Part shown: piece after piece, positions 26,620 to 37,191 of the stretch | How positions within the stretch are numbered: the stretch's first letter is position 1 | Layout: every line of letters begins with the position of its first letter | NCBI GenBank assembly: GCA_016699695.1 | Contig: CP065006.1 | Coordinates: forward strand, 3,844,001-3,908,000 | Source of the DNA: Bacteroidota bacterium | GTDB lineage: Bacteria > Bacteroidota > Bacteroidia > Bacteroidales > UBA10428 | Length of the DNA stretch: 64,000 nucleotides | Reading direction: 5' to 3' | Made by a program: the position numbers and the translations under genes | Notes under the pieces: generated by a model | Told to the model about the DNA's origin: nothing | Database searches by the model: none | What the model saw: only the letters and a program-made list of their open reading frames with translations

Positions 26620-27685
26620 AAATTATTGTTGTGTCAGCAACAGAATAAACAAACTCGATTGCTTCTTTTCTTAAGTTATAAATACTTATTTTTTTATTTC
26701 TGCTATTATTTAGTTCATCAAATCTTTCAGAGGTGAAATTCTTAATGGTTATATAGTTCGTCCCATTTTGTAAAAACAAACTAACATTTCCATTTTGAAA
26801 TTTCTTCACATCTTTAATCTCACCCAAAACGTCATTAAAGGAAAAATCAATTTCAAGTTTTTTATGAAAGAACGAACAAGCTGGCCTATATAGGCAATAT
26901 TTACAATTTTGCTCATTAGGAGTTGCTGAAAATGTTTTTGTACTTATACTATCATTCGTTGCCTTTAAAAGGTTTTTAGCTTCTTCAAAAATTGCTTTAC
27001 AATCCTCTTCAGAAAATTCAACCGGGAACTTTTGTTTTGCCAAATCAACCAAACTCAAACTTGAAGGAAATATATTTGTGTTTTCAAAAAACAAGTAAGC
27101 GTAGAGTTTAAGTTGTTCTTTATATTCATTTTTTACTTCAGAAATTATTTCTCCTTCATCGTCTAAACTCTCTTGTTTAATTGCCCCAGTTTTAAAATCT
27201 ATTATTTCAACTTCATTTTCATTTTCAATTATCAAATCAATTTTTCCACCTATTAAATTGTCTTGTGATTCAAACCATTTTTCAGTAAGAAATATTGTGT
27301 TGCTTAAATTTGTTTGTTGTGCAGTTTTGCTACGCAAATGCTTTCTTAATTGAACCTTTTTTAGTCCGAAATTCTTTAATTTTATTTTAAGCGGAACAAA
27401 AAAGTCAAACCCTTTTTTCATTAAATCATCTTCAAGTAAATTAACTTGTTTATCAAACTCATCATTAAAATCATCCTCGCTTTTAACAATACCTTTTGCA
27501 ATTAATTCAAGCATTTTGTGTAATACTGTTCCAAAATAAGCATTGGGCGAAACAGGAAGTAATGGATTTTTATTAAAAGCCTCTGCCAATAATGATTTAT
27601 AAGCACAATTTTTCATTGAATAAAATTGGCTTGGGGAAATACGTTTAATTTCCTTAAAACTTATATCTGCAATTTTATTAATCAT
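26612..27685 (-). CDS. PD-(D/E)XK nuclease with Fe-S-type cysteines (RecB/Cas4-like), Druantia operon
   Basis: 357 residues. The N-terminus SPSQFYSMKNCAYKSLLAEA and YFGTVLHKMLELI resemble the start of RecB/Cas4 nucleases. The active-site region is GGKIDLIIENENEVEIIDFKTGAI (D..D-x-K), followed by EQLKLYAYLFF. The C-terminal NCKYCLYRPAC, with the earlier Cys in CAYK, fits an iron-sulfur cluster. It overlaps its neighbours by 8 bp and 4 bp. In Druantia type II the corresponding gene would be DruF or DruG; I cannot tell which from sequence alone. Confidence 0.75.
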   Translation of the reverse strand: MINKIADISFKEIKRISPSQFYSMKNCAYKSLLAEAFNKNPLLPVSPNAYFGTVLHKMLELIAKGIVKSEDDFNDEFDKQVNLLEDDLMKKGFDFFVPLKIKLKNFGLKKVQLRKHLRSKTAQQTNLSNTIFLTEKWFESQDNLIGGKIDLIIENENEVEIIDFKTGAIKQESLDDEGEIISEVKNEYKEQLKLYAYLFFENTNIFPSSLSLVDLAKQKFPVEFSEEDCKAIFEEAKNLLKATNDSISTKTFSATPNEQNCKYCLYRPACSFFHKKLEIDFSFNDVLGEIKDVKKFQNGNVSLFLQNGTNYITIKNFTSERFDELNNSRNKKISIYNLRKEAIEFVYSVADTTIIYE

Positions 27686-30600
27686 CTAATCACTAATCTT
27701 TCGTAACACCAACCTGGTCTTCTGTGTAAATTGAACGTATCAATGATGCTGATTTTTCCACCACTTTGAGCAACATATTCGTCAATCTCAGCTTTTATTT
27801 CAGCCAACCAATTTGCTTCTCTTATATTTCTCAAATCCCAGAATGGGTGAACAACCATTATTATATTTCGTTGGTTTCTACCGAATTTAATAATTGGCAA
27901 ACCGTTTATTTCTTCAGTATTTGAAAAACCAAAACTTAGAGCAAAATTGTTTCTCAAATGTGTTGCGAACGAAAGCCAATGTTCTAATTCAACGAAACCA
28001 AAATTGCCGTCTGCTCCACATACAAAAGTTGAATCGAGCATAACACGAAGTACTGATAAACCCAAACGCCAATCGAGTAAACTATGGTAGTTCATATTCC
28101 GGTACACTTTTAAGCAATCGTAACACGCATCAATGCACTTTACTTGATGAGTTTGTGAATGAATTTTTCCTAAATAACTATTTGCTTTACTTGGATTTAT
28201 TGCTTCGGAAAGGATGTTCACAAAATTTTCGTGCAAATACCTAACAAAGCCAGAACCATTAGGCAATTCATCAGTCAAAATAATTTCAGCTATTCTTCGA
28301 TTTGTTCCATCATCAAGTACTTTCATTGAAATATCAGCAATTTCAATTTCTGTAGGGTCAACATCAAGTTTATCAGCTAAAGTTCTTTGTAGTAAAAATG
28401 CAGCTGAATAATATCCTGAACGAACTCCGTTGCTTTGTGCTTTAATATGTGGCAAATCTGTTTCGCTAAAAAACATATTTAAATCCAGTTCAAATGGAAC
28501 AGAAGAAGGAGCAATTCTAAAAATCTCAGTATTTTTATTACTTGCTAATGCAATATACTCATCAGCACTTGTTCCATTTTGTTGAACAAACATTGAATTA
28601 CCATTATTGTCATTTATGTTTGAAGATAAGTCGTTCAACAGCCATTGATTATTGAACCAAAATCCATTTTGATTAAAAGGAAAGGAATTTCTTGTGTTGT
28701 ATAGTTTCCCTTCAAAAAATCTATCTGAATTTGTATTTACTCGCCAAGTAACATCGTTATCAGAAATTGATATTGTGGAATTGTTTTTTGATTCAATTTT
28801 TGCTGAACCTAATTTTTCTGCAAAAATTGGTGGACGTGAAAGTAAAAATTCAGAATCATCTTTTGTATCGCTACCTGCAGAAAGATTTGTTCTGTATGCC
28901 TTTGGCGATTTTAATTTGAAAGGTGGTTGATATTTACTTGGATTATCTTCACCACAATTCGGACAAACGCCAAATTGATTTTGGCTTTCCAATTCAATTT
29001 TTCTTTCTTCTGAATAAGTTTCAAAAAATCCGCAAGCTCTACAGCGAACACACCATCGATTAAGCGAAAAAGGAAGTTGATTGCTGGTTTCAACGTTAGT
29101 TACAATTTGAGTTCCATTTCTGCGAGTATTGATAAAATCACTTGTAAAACCAATAACTTGATGAATAGCCTTGTCTTTAGTTTTTTGTGCCCCCGGTGCA
29201 AATTCATATATTGCCATTGATTGGGCTCTGTCAATTGAAAGAGGTTCAAGACGTTGGTTGATACCATGATACAAATTCTTTACAGTAGTTGGCATTCCAA
29301 ACATAGGTAATAATCCGCCTTCGGCGAATTTTTCAGAAATATCATTCGTTGAAATTTCTTCGTTGTTGATAATACTCTGTGCTTTTTCTATTAAACCATT
29401 TTCAGTTATTGTATCAGTAATCCAATTGATAAATTCATCTCTTTTGTTTTGAAGTTGGGGTGTTAATAAAGCATCTATAGTTGTTTGAATAGCTCCACTA
29501 TTTGTAATTATCCAATCAATTATTTTTGTTTTGTAATTGTTCCAACTTACAATAGAACCAAACTCACCATGAACACTTGATTTTTCATCAGAAGTAATAT
29601 CAATATCTTTTTCAAAATATGCTCTACGTAGAATTTCTTTTGCAAGTAATCGTTTAAATATTCGTTCTTGCCCCATTGTTAAGAAAGGCGTTGGTGGTGC
29701 ATCACCGGTTATTTTTTGAGGATTGGCAAAATAAAATTCATCATGACTTCTACCTCTACAAAAAGTTAAAATAACGGAATAGGCTTGCCCCCTACGACCT
29801 GCACGTCCAACTCTTTGTTGATAGTTGAAACGTTGTGGTGGCATATTCCCCAACATCACAGCTTGCAATGCCCCTATATCAACACCAACCTCTAACGTTG
29901 TTGTTACACTCAACAAGTCAATTGCTTTCACATTCCTGTTTCCTTCATCGGGTAAAATGATATTTCTAAAATGTCTTTGCCTTTCAAATTGGTCGTCTGT
30001 TTGTCCTGTTAGTTCTTCGCAATGCAACCTTATAGGAGGTCTTTGTTGCTTAATTGCGTTGAAAGAAAGGTAATTTTCTTTCCAAATATCATCACATATT
30101 TTATCAGCTTGTAATTCGAGAGCAGTAACAGAATGAGTACAAATGCCTCCGCTAAAATGCAAGTGTGGTCTACTACCTCTTTGACTTGTCCAAATTGAGT
30201 CAGTTGCACGGGCTACTTTTATAAAAAGATTTTCTATTTGAATACCTGTGTCGCCTCTTAATAAATTGCTTAATGAGAGGGTATTAAATACTGCTTCACC
30301 TAATTCGTTTTCTTGTTTTGAAAATCTATTTGCAACCGCACGAATGTATCTTTTTACTTGACCGGGAAAGTTACTATATTGAATAAAGTTAAATGGGTCA
30401 ACATCATCAACTTTGTTGTGTTTGTATTTGTCACCTAAAATTCTGATAGTAGAATTTACTATTTGAAGAAAATCTGTGCTCGCAATTGCTAAGCTGTTTG
30501 CTTGGTCTGTAATAACTTGTAATTCAGGATTAATAGTCACATAGCCTAGTGCAGAAGATTCAAATGAATAGAACAATGAACCGAAAAACATTGAAGCAAG

Positions 30601-33600
30601 TCCACTGAAAGACCCTTCTTTTAAATCGTGTATATAAGTTTGGTCTGCACCTGCTGACCATTGAAAATTTGTAAAATCAATTAGGTCATACCACGGGACA
30701 AAATTACTATTTAATAATCTTGTTTGAAGTGAAATTTCGTTTCCTCCTGGGTTAATACCTAAATCAACGAAGTGTTTAATAAGTGGTGCAAGGTTTACAG
30801 AATTGGTAATATCAACTAAATCTCGAACATTTACAATTAAAGAACGATAAGCATTTATTTTTGCAGTAGCTTCTTGTTTCTCTCTTAATTTGTTTGAATT
30901 ATTTCCATTGTAATTTGAGTTATCAATAAGGTATTCAATTTCATCAAAAATTGATGAAACTTGTTGTTTGTATTCATTTTGTTTTGCCGTATCGCTATTA
31001 TCAAAAGCCCCCACAATCTGAAAACGTAACATTAAATTTTTGTGCAATTCATCAACTAAAATTTCTCTCATCAAATCTGTAAAATGATTCCTCTCAATGC
31101 CGTTTGCAATCTGCGCAGCATCTTCACGACTATCAGAAAACACAACTAATTTTCTTTCGGCTTCGTTGCTTGGTAATTGATACATTAACTCTTTTGCAAA
31201 CATTTGAGTTGTTTTGGCAAAACCGGTTCTGAAACCTCGAATTGAGGAAGTTTTGCTTTTATTCCAATCCTGTCTTCGTTTTTGATGATTTACACCGCAA
31301 CCAGGACAAACACTTGGCAAAGCTTTATGTGTTTCTGTTGTGGGAATGTTTCCATTTGAATCAGGCAAAGCAATATCTATAGTTGAATTATTATCTGTTA
31401 TGGTAAAGTAATATCCTTTAATCCATTGAACCGGCTTTTCATTTGCTTTAGTATGTTGAAATTTTAAATCGCCTGAAATACTATTAAGTGATGCAGGAAT
31501 CCAATTCGCCTCAAATTCACCTTGATTAAAACCATTAAGAGTTGGCTGTCTCCAATAATTTTGAGAAATTCCAGGTTCAGCATCATGTTGTACAAATTCC
31601 TGCTTACCACATGGCCAAAAAACTGCATATTCTTGATAACTTCTTTTTTCTACTAGCTTGGCAGGTGTTTTTTCAGGAATGCCTTCAATATTTGGACTGA
31701 TTGGCAACAATTCAAAAGAATGAATATTAGTTTCGTCTTTTGCAACTAATCGACTTCCTCCAAAAAATGTTGTTCCGCAATTATCACAATAGAGTAACTC
31801 CAAAACTCGATTTCCATTTTCTGAATTTATCCGAGTTGTTGAATAAAGTTTGCCGTTTGTCCTTTCATTATCTGTATAAATATCATCAACATCATCAGGT
31901 TTTACAGATGCCCAAATTCCTTCAATGTTCCTAAAGAAATAATGAAATCTAAAACGTGGCAGTTTTCTCTCATCAGGAATTGATTTTGCAATGGTCTCAA
32001 ATTCTTTCTCATCTAGCATTGCTCTTACAATCAACAAACCACGCAAGGCATTTTCTAAATCTTCTTTTTTGGTTGCGTTTTCAAAAATTATTTCAGCAAA
32101 ATATCTTCCGTCTGCATCATCACCGGTTGCTTGTATTGAACAAACTGCTTTGTAATTTGGGCAAGGCGAAAACAATCGTTCTTTCAATTGAAAGTCTGGA
32201 TTGGTAATAACTGAAAGTAATTTTGAAATCCCATTCTCACTTACTGTAATGTTAAAAGACCGTGCAATTTCTGTTGCTATTGTCTCGCAAGTTGAAATAA
32301 AACTTGTATTTGCAATATTTCCTTTTACTTCTGTAAATTTCTCTGAAATTCCAACAAATGGCTTAATTGGAAGTTTTCTTCCATTTTCTGGAAATGGTGT
32401 AATGGGATTATTTTTCCCTTCGATGATTTTAAACTTTTGTTGAAAATTGTTTTGACTTATTCCAAAAAAATCACATACAAAGTTTTTACTCGCTTCATCT
32501 CCGGCTTCCAATGATGCACTTGAAGCTAATATTCGTAATTGGGGGTGATTGGGGTGTAAACCTAAACGGTTTAGTACAAGTTTAAGTAAATATGCTACCT
32601 CAGTTCCTTGGGTTCCTCTGTATAAATGTAGTTCGTCAATGATTAAGTGAAAAATATTGTTTTCATTTTCTTCTAACCATTGCCTTGTTTCATCAAAAAT
32701 TCCTTTGTCAATATCGCGCATTAGCATAATGCTCAACATTGAATAATTTGTAATCATTATATCAGGTGGTGCAACTTGCATATCAAATCGACTGCGCATT
32801 TCTGCTCCATCTAAACGTTGGAAAAATGATTTTAAATCTTTTGCTTCGCTTCCTGTTTTACCTGTTTGCTGAATATATTGAGCTACACGGTTTGAATCAG
32901 TTTCAATTTGTTGTAATTGCGATTTGAGCTGGTTTACTTTTTTCGTGTTAATTGCAAGTGTTCCATCTTCTTTAACTTTTTTTAATTCTCCAGCAACTGG
33001 TGAACTTCCATTGTATCTACCAAAATAAATAGCATTTCCATTAGTGTTCTGGTTTAACCAAGTTCTTGTATCATCAGAATCTAATGCTTTTCGCAAACGA
33101 CTCATTTGGTCTTCTACCAAAGCATTCATAGGATAAAGTATTAAGGCTCTAACTCCAGCTTTTCTTGTTTCATGTTGGCGTTGACGTACAGCATTACTCA
33201 AAGTAAAATTTGAATTATTAACAATTTCGCTTACAGTAAGTCCTCCATTTTCTATCCACCAATTATTTACACTTGTAGATTTTAAATTTGGTGTTTGCCA
33301 ATTTGTAAGCTCTTTTGAAAGTTGAGCAAATAATGGAAGTAAAAAAGATTCTGTTTTACCTGAACCAGTACCAGAAGTAATAATACAATTATTTCCAAGT
33401 AATGCTTGTTTCAACATTTCAGCTTGGTGAGAATGCAAAGGGAAATTTCCAACAAGCCCAGTATTTACAAGACCTTTAAATACCTGTAATTCAGTCGAAT
33501 TCAATGCGTTTCCTAAATCTTCAGTAGTTAAATCATTAATTTTCTTTCCACTTGAAACATAATCAGGCAAAGGCTCAATCCAAGGTTTTCGATAAAACAC

Positions 33601-33726
33601 CTTATCGTAATTCAATAAATCATAACGTTCTTTTTCAACTCCTTCAAACTTTGTCCCAAATGCTGTTTTTATATAGCGAATAAAGTTTTCTTTTATGGTT
33701 TCAAACGAACCGATAGGGTCTTTCAT
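27682..33726 (-). CDS. druE: Giant DEAD/DEAH helicase with DUF1998, DruE-like
   Basis: 2,014 residues. Walker A is CIITSGTGSGKTES near 115-128 and the DEAH-type box is HLIIDELHLYRG near 362. The second helicase lobe has ATTL..VGVDIGAL-type and QQRVGRAGRRG motifs near 1,280-1,315. A zinc-binding cysteine set (CRACGFFET .. CPNCGED) lies near 1,560-1,595. The C-terminal DUF1998 carries CIDACYDCLKVYRN near 1,870. Length and domain order match DruE, the defining protein of Druantia. It overlaps the genes on both sides by 4 bp. It would act in the cytoplasm on invading DNA. MrfA-type helicases share DUF1998 but are far shorter. Confidence 0.85.
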   Translation of the reverse strand: MKDPIGSFETIKENFIRYIKTAFGTKFEGVEKERYDLLNYDKVFYRKPWIEPLPDYVSSGKKINDLTTEDLGNALNSTELQVFKGLVNTGLVGNFPLHSHQAEMLKQALLGNNCIITSGTGSGKTESFLLPLFAQLSKELTNWQTPNLKSTSVNNWWIENGGLTVSEIVNNSNFTLSNAVRQRQHETRKAGVRALILYPMNALVEDQMSRLRKALDSDDTRTWLNQNTNGNAIYFGRYNGSSPVAGELKKVKEDGTLAINTKKVNQLKSQLQQIETDSNRVAQYIQQTGKTGSEAKDLKSFFQRLDGAEMRSRFDMQVAPPDIMITNYSMLSIMLMRDIDKGIFDETRQWLEENENNIFHLIIDELHLYRGTQGTEVAYLLKLVLNRLGLHPNHPQLRILASSASLEAGDEASKNFVCDFFGISQNNFQQKFKIIEGKNNPITPFPENGRKLPIKPFVGISEKFTEVKGNIANTSFISTCETIATEIARSFNITVSENGISKLLSVITNPDFQLKERLFSPCPNYKAVCSIQATGDDADGRYFAEIIFENATKKEDLENALRGLLIVRAMLDEKEFETIAKSIPDERKLPRFRFHYFFRNIEGIWASVKPDDVDDIYTDNERTNGKLYSTTRINSENGNRVLELLYCDNCGTTFFGGSRLVAKDETNIHSFELLPISPNIEGIPEKTPAKLVEKRSYQEYAVFWPCGKQEFVQHDAEPGISQNYWRQPTLNGFNQGEFEANWIPASLNSISGDLKFQHTKANEKPVQWIKGYYFTITDNNSTIDIALPDSNGNIPTTETHKALPSVCPGCGVNHQKRRQDWNKSKTSSIRGFRTGFAKTTQMFAKELMYQLPSNEAERKLVVFSDSREDAAQIANGIERNHFTDLMREILVDELHKNLMLRFQIVGAFDNSDTAKQNEYKQQVSSIFDEIEYLIDNSNYNGNNSNKLREKQEATAKINAYRSLIVNVRDLVDITNSVNLAPLIKHFVDLGINPGGNEISLQTRLLNSNFVPWYDLIDFTNFQWSAGADQTYIHDLKEGSFSGLASMFFGSLFYSFESSALGYVTINPELQVITDQANSLAIASTDFLQIVNSTIRILGDKYKHNKVDDVDPFNFIQYSNFPGQVKRYIRAVANRFSKQENELGEAVFNTLSLSNLLRGDTGIQIENLFIKVARATDSIWTSQRGSRPHLHFSGGICTHSVTALELQADKICDDIWKENYLSFNAIKQQRPPIRLHCEELTGQTDDQFERQRHFRNIILPDEGNRNVKAIDLLSVTTTLEVGVDIGALQAVMLGNMPPQRFNYQQRVGRAGRRGQAYSVILTFCRGRSHDEFYFANPQKITGDAPPTPFLTMGQERIFKRLLAKEILRRAYFEKDIDITSDEKSSVHGEFGSIVSWNNYKTKIIDWIITNSGAIQTTIDALLTPQLQNKRDEFINWITDTITENGLIEKAQSIINNEEISTNDISEKFAEGGLLPMFGMPTTVKNLYHGINQRLEPLSIDRAQSMAIYEFAPGAQKTKDKAIHQVIGFTSDFINTRRNGTQIVTNVETSNQLPFSLNRWCVRCRACGFFETYSEERKIELESQNQFGVCPNCGEDNPSKYQPPFKLKSPKAYRTNLSAGSDTKDDSEFLLSRPPIFAEKLGSAKIESKNNSTISISDNDVTWRVNTNSDRFFEGKLYNTRNSFPFNQNGFWFNNQWLLNDLSSNINDNNGNSMFVQQNGTSADEYIALASNKNTEIFRIAPSSVPFELDLNMFFSETDLPHIKAQSNGVRSGYYSAAFLLQRTLADKLDVDPTEIEIADISMKVLDDGTNRRIAEIILTDELPNGSGFVRYLHENFVNILSEAINPSKANSYLGKIHSQTHQVKCIDACYDCLKVYRNMNYHSLLDWRLGLSVLRVMLDSTFVCGADGNFGFVELEHWLSFATHLRNNFALSFGFSNTEEINGLPIIKFGRNQRNIIMVVHPFWDLRNIREANWLAEIKAEIDEYVAQSGGKISIIDTFNLHRRPGWCYERLVIR

Positions 33727-36536
33727 AATGTCTTATTTATTGCTGTTTGACCTAATTTTAACTTAAATAAATTTTGAGTGAAAATTCCTATTACATTTTC
33801 AAAAACTCTATATTTTTTGCCGCCTATTTCTTTGAAATCTGGCGCTAATCCGGCTAATAACATAATAGCTTCTGACAGCAATCTTGGTAAAGGTGTTTCA
33901 ATAGGAATGGCTACTTTTTTGCTAGTACTATCAAACAAAATCACATTTTTATGATAATGCTTTAACGCTAAAAATCTTCCCCAATTCAAATCAACTTGGT
34001 AACACTTATTATCTCTCCATAATTTGTGCTCATATGTGTACTCATTCAATTTATATTCCAGAAGTGAAAATGATTTATCAAAATCTAGGGTTTCACTCTT
34101 CTCAAATCTCAACGTTTCAGGATTAAAAATATATCTTGCCCAATCATAATCATTTTCGTCAATTTCCTGTAAAGAGTTTTCGTAATCCGAAATGTTTGAG
34201 GAGAAATCTTGAAGTGCTAATTGTGGGAAGTAGTCGTTTGAAAATATTATTTTCAAAGTATCCGCCAATGCTTTAATATTTCTTTCTCCATAATTTTCAC
34301 TTGCTGTTCCAAATGCTTTTATGATAATTGCATCTGGTAAGAGTAATCTTTCATTTGAGTAAAATTGTTTTACAATTTCTACTTGTAAGTTATAATCCGG
34401 TGCAGTATTTACTATAGATTCAATGAGTCCATAATCTCTTGCGCCAATTAGTAAAACCTTTCTTCCTTGTACAGTCGGGATAAAAATAAACTGAGGAGAA
34501 TTAAGAACAATATTTTTTGTTTCATAATTGTAGTCAAGTATCCCAATGAAATCATAAAAATTCAATGATGCTCTTTTGAGTTTTGTTAAATTGAAATTTG
34601 AATTTACTTGGTATTCTGAAAATTCTTTTGAGTAATAAAATTCAAATGCTCTGAAAAAGTCTTCTGTTGTAAGTACACTTTTCAACGAAAGGAAATCACA
34701 AAGTTTATTTCCGTAATGACTATTCAGAGTTGCTTTTGATATATTCGTTGCTATTTGATATGTTATTGGTGTAAACATCCAACTTAAAGCACATGAATAT
34801 CTTTTGCATGATGACATTGGATTGACGATATTGCTACCAAAACAGTATTGCTCCGCATTATTTGTAATGTATCTTCCAAAGGAATCTCGTTTCGGTAACT
34901 TAGAATCATCAATTTTTATGGCTGAATTTTCTGATGAAATCAGATTATAAGCAAGTTCATTTCCTGAAAAATTTTCGTTTTCAACATTTATGTAAAAATC
35001 GGTATTAATCGCTGTATTTTCGGGTAATAACCAACGATTATTTAGTGAAGTTTTTTTACTTAGAAATATTTTTTCCTCTGTTCCTTTGTATTGAAGATAA
35101 ATATTTTCATTACCGTCTGAATTTACAATCTCAACTTCTGGAAAGATGTCATTGAAGTAAGTTCTGAAATTCACTTTCAAACCACCAACTAATTCAATTC
35201 GTTTTTCGGTGTAAAGTGTTAGAAGCGAAATTTCAGAAAGTCCTTGTGTTGGATTGTGAAACCAAAATAACGAATAGTTTTCAGGTAAACCTTCAAAATC
35301 TTCTTGTTTAAAATTTCCTTTGTTAAATGTTTCTCCCCATTCTTCAATAATTGATTTTTTATCATTTTTGCATAGCAAATACATTCGTTCTGTTTTGGAA
35401 AGAAAATCTGTTTCAATCCAAAAATCATTGCTCAATTGAAACATTCCTGCACTCACGAATAATCTTACATCCCGGTCAGGAAATTTAGCAATCCATTTAT
35501 TAAAACTGTCTTTTAATTCAAGCCCTTCTTTAAATTCCAATGGAAGTGTTTTTGACCAACCGTTAATTTCATACAAATTTTCGTATTCTTTAAATTTTAA
35601 ATCTACAGGATAGTCGTTTTGAGAACGAATCCTGTACGAAAATTTAATTTCTTCTTCATTTGTATTTACTTTGAACTGAAGAAACAAAGGCGCAATTGTA
35701 TAGTTCCTTTTTCTTCTTGTAATTGTTCCTTCTTCAATTTCTTCGTGTGTTTCACCTGTCCATTTTTTGTATTGGCGTTGTATTGTCTGAATAATGGAAT
35801 TTGACAACTCATCATCTTTTTTCAGAAATTCTAATGTGGTTTTCGGAATTAAATCAGTTCGGCTGTTTTTTATTTTTTCCTTTATAAAGCGGTCTTCATA
35901 AAACGTATCAGGTACTAAACCTATGTATTCAAACAATTCCGGTAATCGATTTAAAAATTTGGGTGGCAATACGCATTGAGAGAAAACTTTCCCTACATAA
36001 ACCCAATTAGCGTTTGTAAATGGAACAACATTGAACAGACCAAAATCACCATTGTTTTTATTGTTTGCCCAAATCGCTAAATCTTCCCACAATAAATTTA
36101 TTTGATTGTTTCTAAAATCAGTTGTGCCAATGCTTTCAATTATTTGATGATTTTTCAAAAAAGCATTAAGTCTACCATAATAATTATTGGCTCTTTTATC
36201 TTTGATATCAACGTTTTCAATTAATGGAAGTACAAGAAAAACTAAATATGAAATATACGGTGGATATTTTATTTCTATGGAATCAATACTTTTCAAACTT
36301 CGTTTATCATATGCATATTTGGCTCGTGCGATTACATTACCTGTTGCTCCAGGTAAGCCAATCCTTATTTTATTAACAAAATTTTCCCAGATTTCATCTT
36401 CAGTTTCTTCCCTAAAATATTGTTTCGCAATATTGATAATATCAATCTTTGTTAGATACAAATGAATATCTTTTCCTGCGTTTTCAGGATTGAAAAAGTA
36501 TTCTGATATTGTATTATTCCATTCGAGATATTTCAT
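33723..36536 (-). CDS. Large uncharacterised protein, first gene of Druantia type II-like operon
   Basis: 937 residues and no motif I can name. No signal peptide or membrane segment. It ends FKEIGGKKYRVFENVIGIFTQNLF and overlaps the helicase gene by 4 bp, so the two are translated together. In Druantia type II, two proteins without a clear function (DruF and DruG) accompany DruE and DruM; this one fits the larger. It is the first gene behind HP6. No clear TAnnTTTG promoter is visible upstream. Confidence 0.7.
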   Translation of the reverse strand: MKYLEWNNTISEYFFNPENAGKDIHLYLTKIDIINIAKQYFREETEDEIWENFVNKIRIGLPGATGNVIARAKYAYDKRSLKSIDSIEIKYPPYISYLVFLVLPLIENVDIKDKRANNYYGRLNAFLKNHQIIESIGTTDFRNNQINLLWEDLAIWANNKNNGDFGLFNVVPFTNANWVYVGKVFSQCVLPPKFLNRLPELFEYIGLVPDTFYEDRFIKEKIKNSRTDLIPKTTLEFLKKDDELSNSIIQTIQRQYKKWTGETHEEIEEGTITRRKRNYTIAPLFLQFKVNTNEEEIKFSYRIRSQNDYPVDLKFKEYENLYEINGWSKTLPLEFKEGLELKDSFNKWIAKFPDRDVRLFVSAGMFQLSNDFWIETDFLSKTERMYLLCKNDKKSIIEEWGETFNKGNFKQEDFEGLPENYSLFWFHNPTQGLSEISLLTLYTEKRIELVGGLKVNFRTYFNDIFPEVEIVNSDGNENIYLQYKGTEEKIFLSKKTSLNNRWLLPENTAINTDFYINVENENFSGNELAYNLISSENSAIKIDDSKLPKRDSFGRYITNNAEQYCFGSNIVNPMSSCKRYSCALSWMFTPITYQIATNISKATLNSHYGNKLCDFLSLKSVLTTEDFFRAFEFYYSKEFSEYQVNSNFNLTKLKRASLNFYDFIGILDYNYETKNIVLNSPQFIFIPTVQGRKVLLIGARDYGLIESIVNTAPDYNLQVEIVKQFYSNERLLLPDAIIIKAFGTASENYGERNIKALADTLKIIFSNDYFPQLALQDFSSNISDYENSLQEIDENDYDWARYIFNPETLRFEKSETLDFDKSFSLLEYKLNEYTYEHKLWRDNKCYQVDLNWGRFLALKHYHKNVILFDSTSKKVAIPIETPLPRLLSEAIMLLAGLAPDFKEIGGKKYRVFENVIGIFTQNLFKLKLGQTAINKTL

Positions 36537-36586
36537 TATTTTATTTAAAGGATTTATTGGTGATTATCGATTTGTGGGTCGGCAAG

Positions 36587-36649
36587 ATTGCACTCTTTTG
36601 CAAATTTTGGTTTGTGCGGCAGCATGTGTGATTTGCAAATGTGTGCAAT
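36587..36649. repeat. Covarying hairpin element HP6 (right end of Druantia cassette)
   Basis: ATTGCAC-TCTT-TTGCAAAT ... ATTTGCAA-ATGT-GTGCAAT. Preceded by GGGTCGGC and followed by GTGCGTTGGC. Confidence 0.85.
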
Positions 36650-36805
36650 GTGCGTTGGCTTCCCAAACTGTCCCGAAGGGCAGAAGCGCGGGGGCAAAAA
36701 CTAATTTTTTCTTGCACAAACCTCCAATCAATGCTCTTTTTCTGTCTGTATGTTTTTTCAATTAACTATCAAATTATCAATGTACTGCTGTTTTTCCAGC
36801 CTTGC

Positions 36806-36937
36806 ATACAACGTTTAGTATATGAAAAGTAGGCGTTTTCGAAGCACGAAACTTTCCGTTAAGCACAAAGTTTGATACGAGCCAAAAACCTTGAATGTAG
36901 CACTGTTTCGCCTATTTTTTATATACATTGTTATGCC
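36806..36937 (-). other. attC site 22
   Basis: Starts GCATACAACG, ends ACATTGTTATGCC. Arms GTATATGAAAAGTAGGCG and CGCCTATTTTTTATATAC. Confidence 0.8.
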
Positions 36938-36943
36938 CTGGCT

Positions 36944-37189
36944 TTATATTTTTCTATAGGTTTTGGCGACTTTTTCAATTCTGTCTTGCGTAATGCTATT
37001 TGGCATTGCTTCATAGTCTTGAGCAATTTCTCTTGACATTGAAATTGCTCCATTATCAGATAGTCTTACCGAAAAGCCAAAACTTTCGTTTATAAAATGC
37101 TCTTGATAATATCCGATTTCAGGTTCAATTGCTCTTGCAAGATTGGTCAAGCCTATAACTCCATTTTTATACTCTTCTGTTTTAGTCAT
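36944..37189 (-). CDS. Small uncharacterised protein, third gene of HNH cassette
   Basis: 81 residues, hydrophilic, no export signal. Sequence such as MTKTEEYKNGVIGLTNLARA is not recognised. It starts 2 bp after the stop of the 92-residue gene, so it is the last member of a three-gene operon headed by an HNH nuclease. Confidence 0.55.
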   Translation of the reverse strand: MTKTEEYKNGVIGLTNLARAIEPEIGYYQEHFINESFGFSVRLSDNGAISMSREIAQDYEAMPNSITQDRIEKVAKTYRKI

Positions 37190-37191
37190 CG

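Noticed and set aside
27682..36536. DISARM instead of Druantia for the helicase/methylase operon
   Set aside because: In DISARM the helicase (DrmA) and DUF1998 protein (DrmB) are separate and a PLD protein (DrmC) is present. Here helicase and DUF1998 are fused in one protein of about 2,000 residues and no PLD gene is seen.
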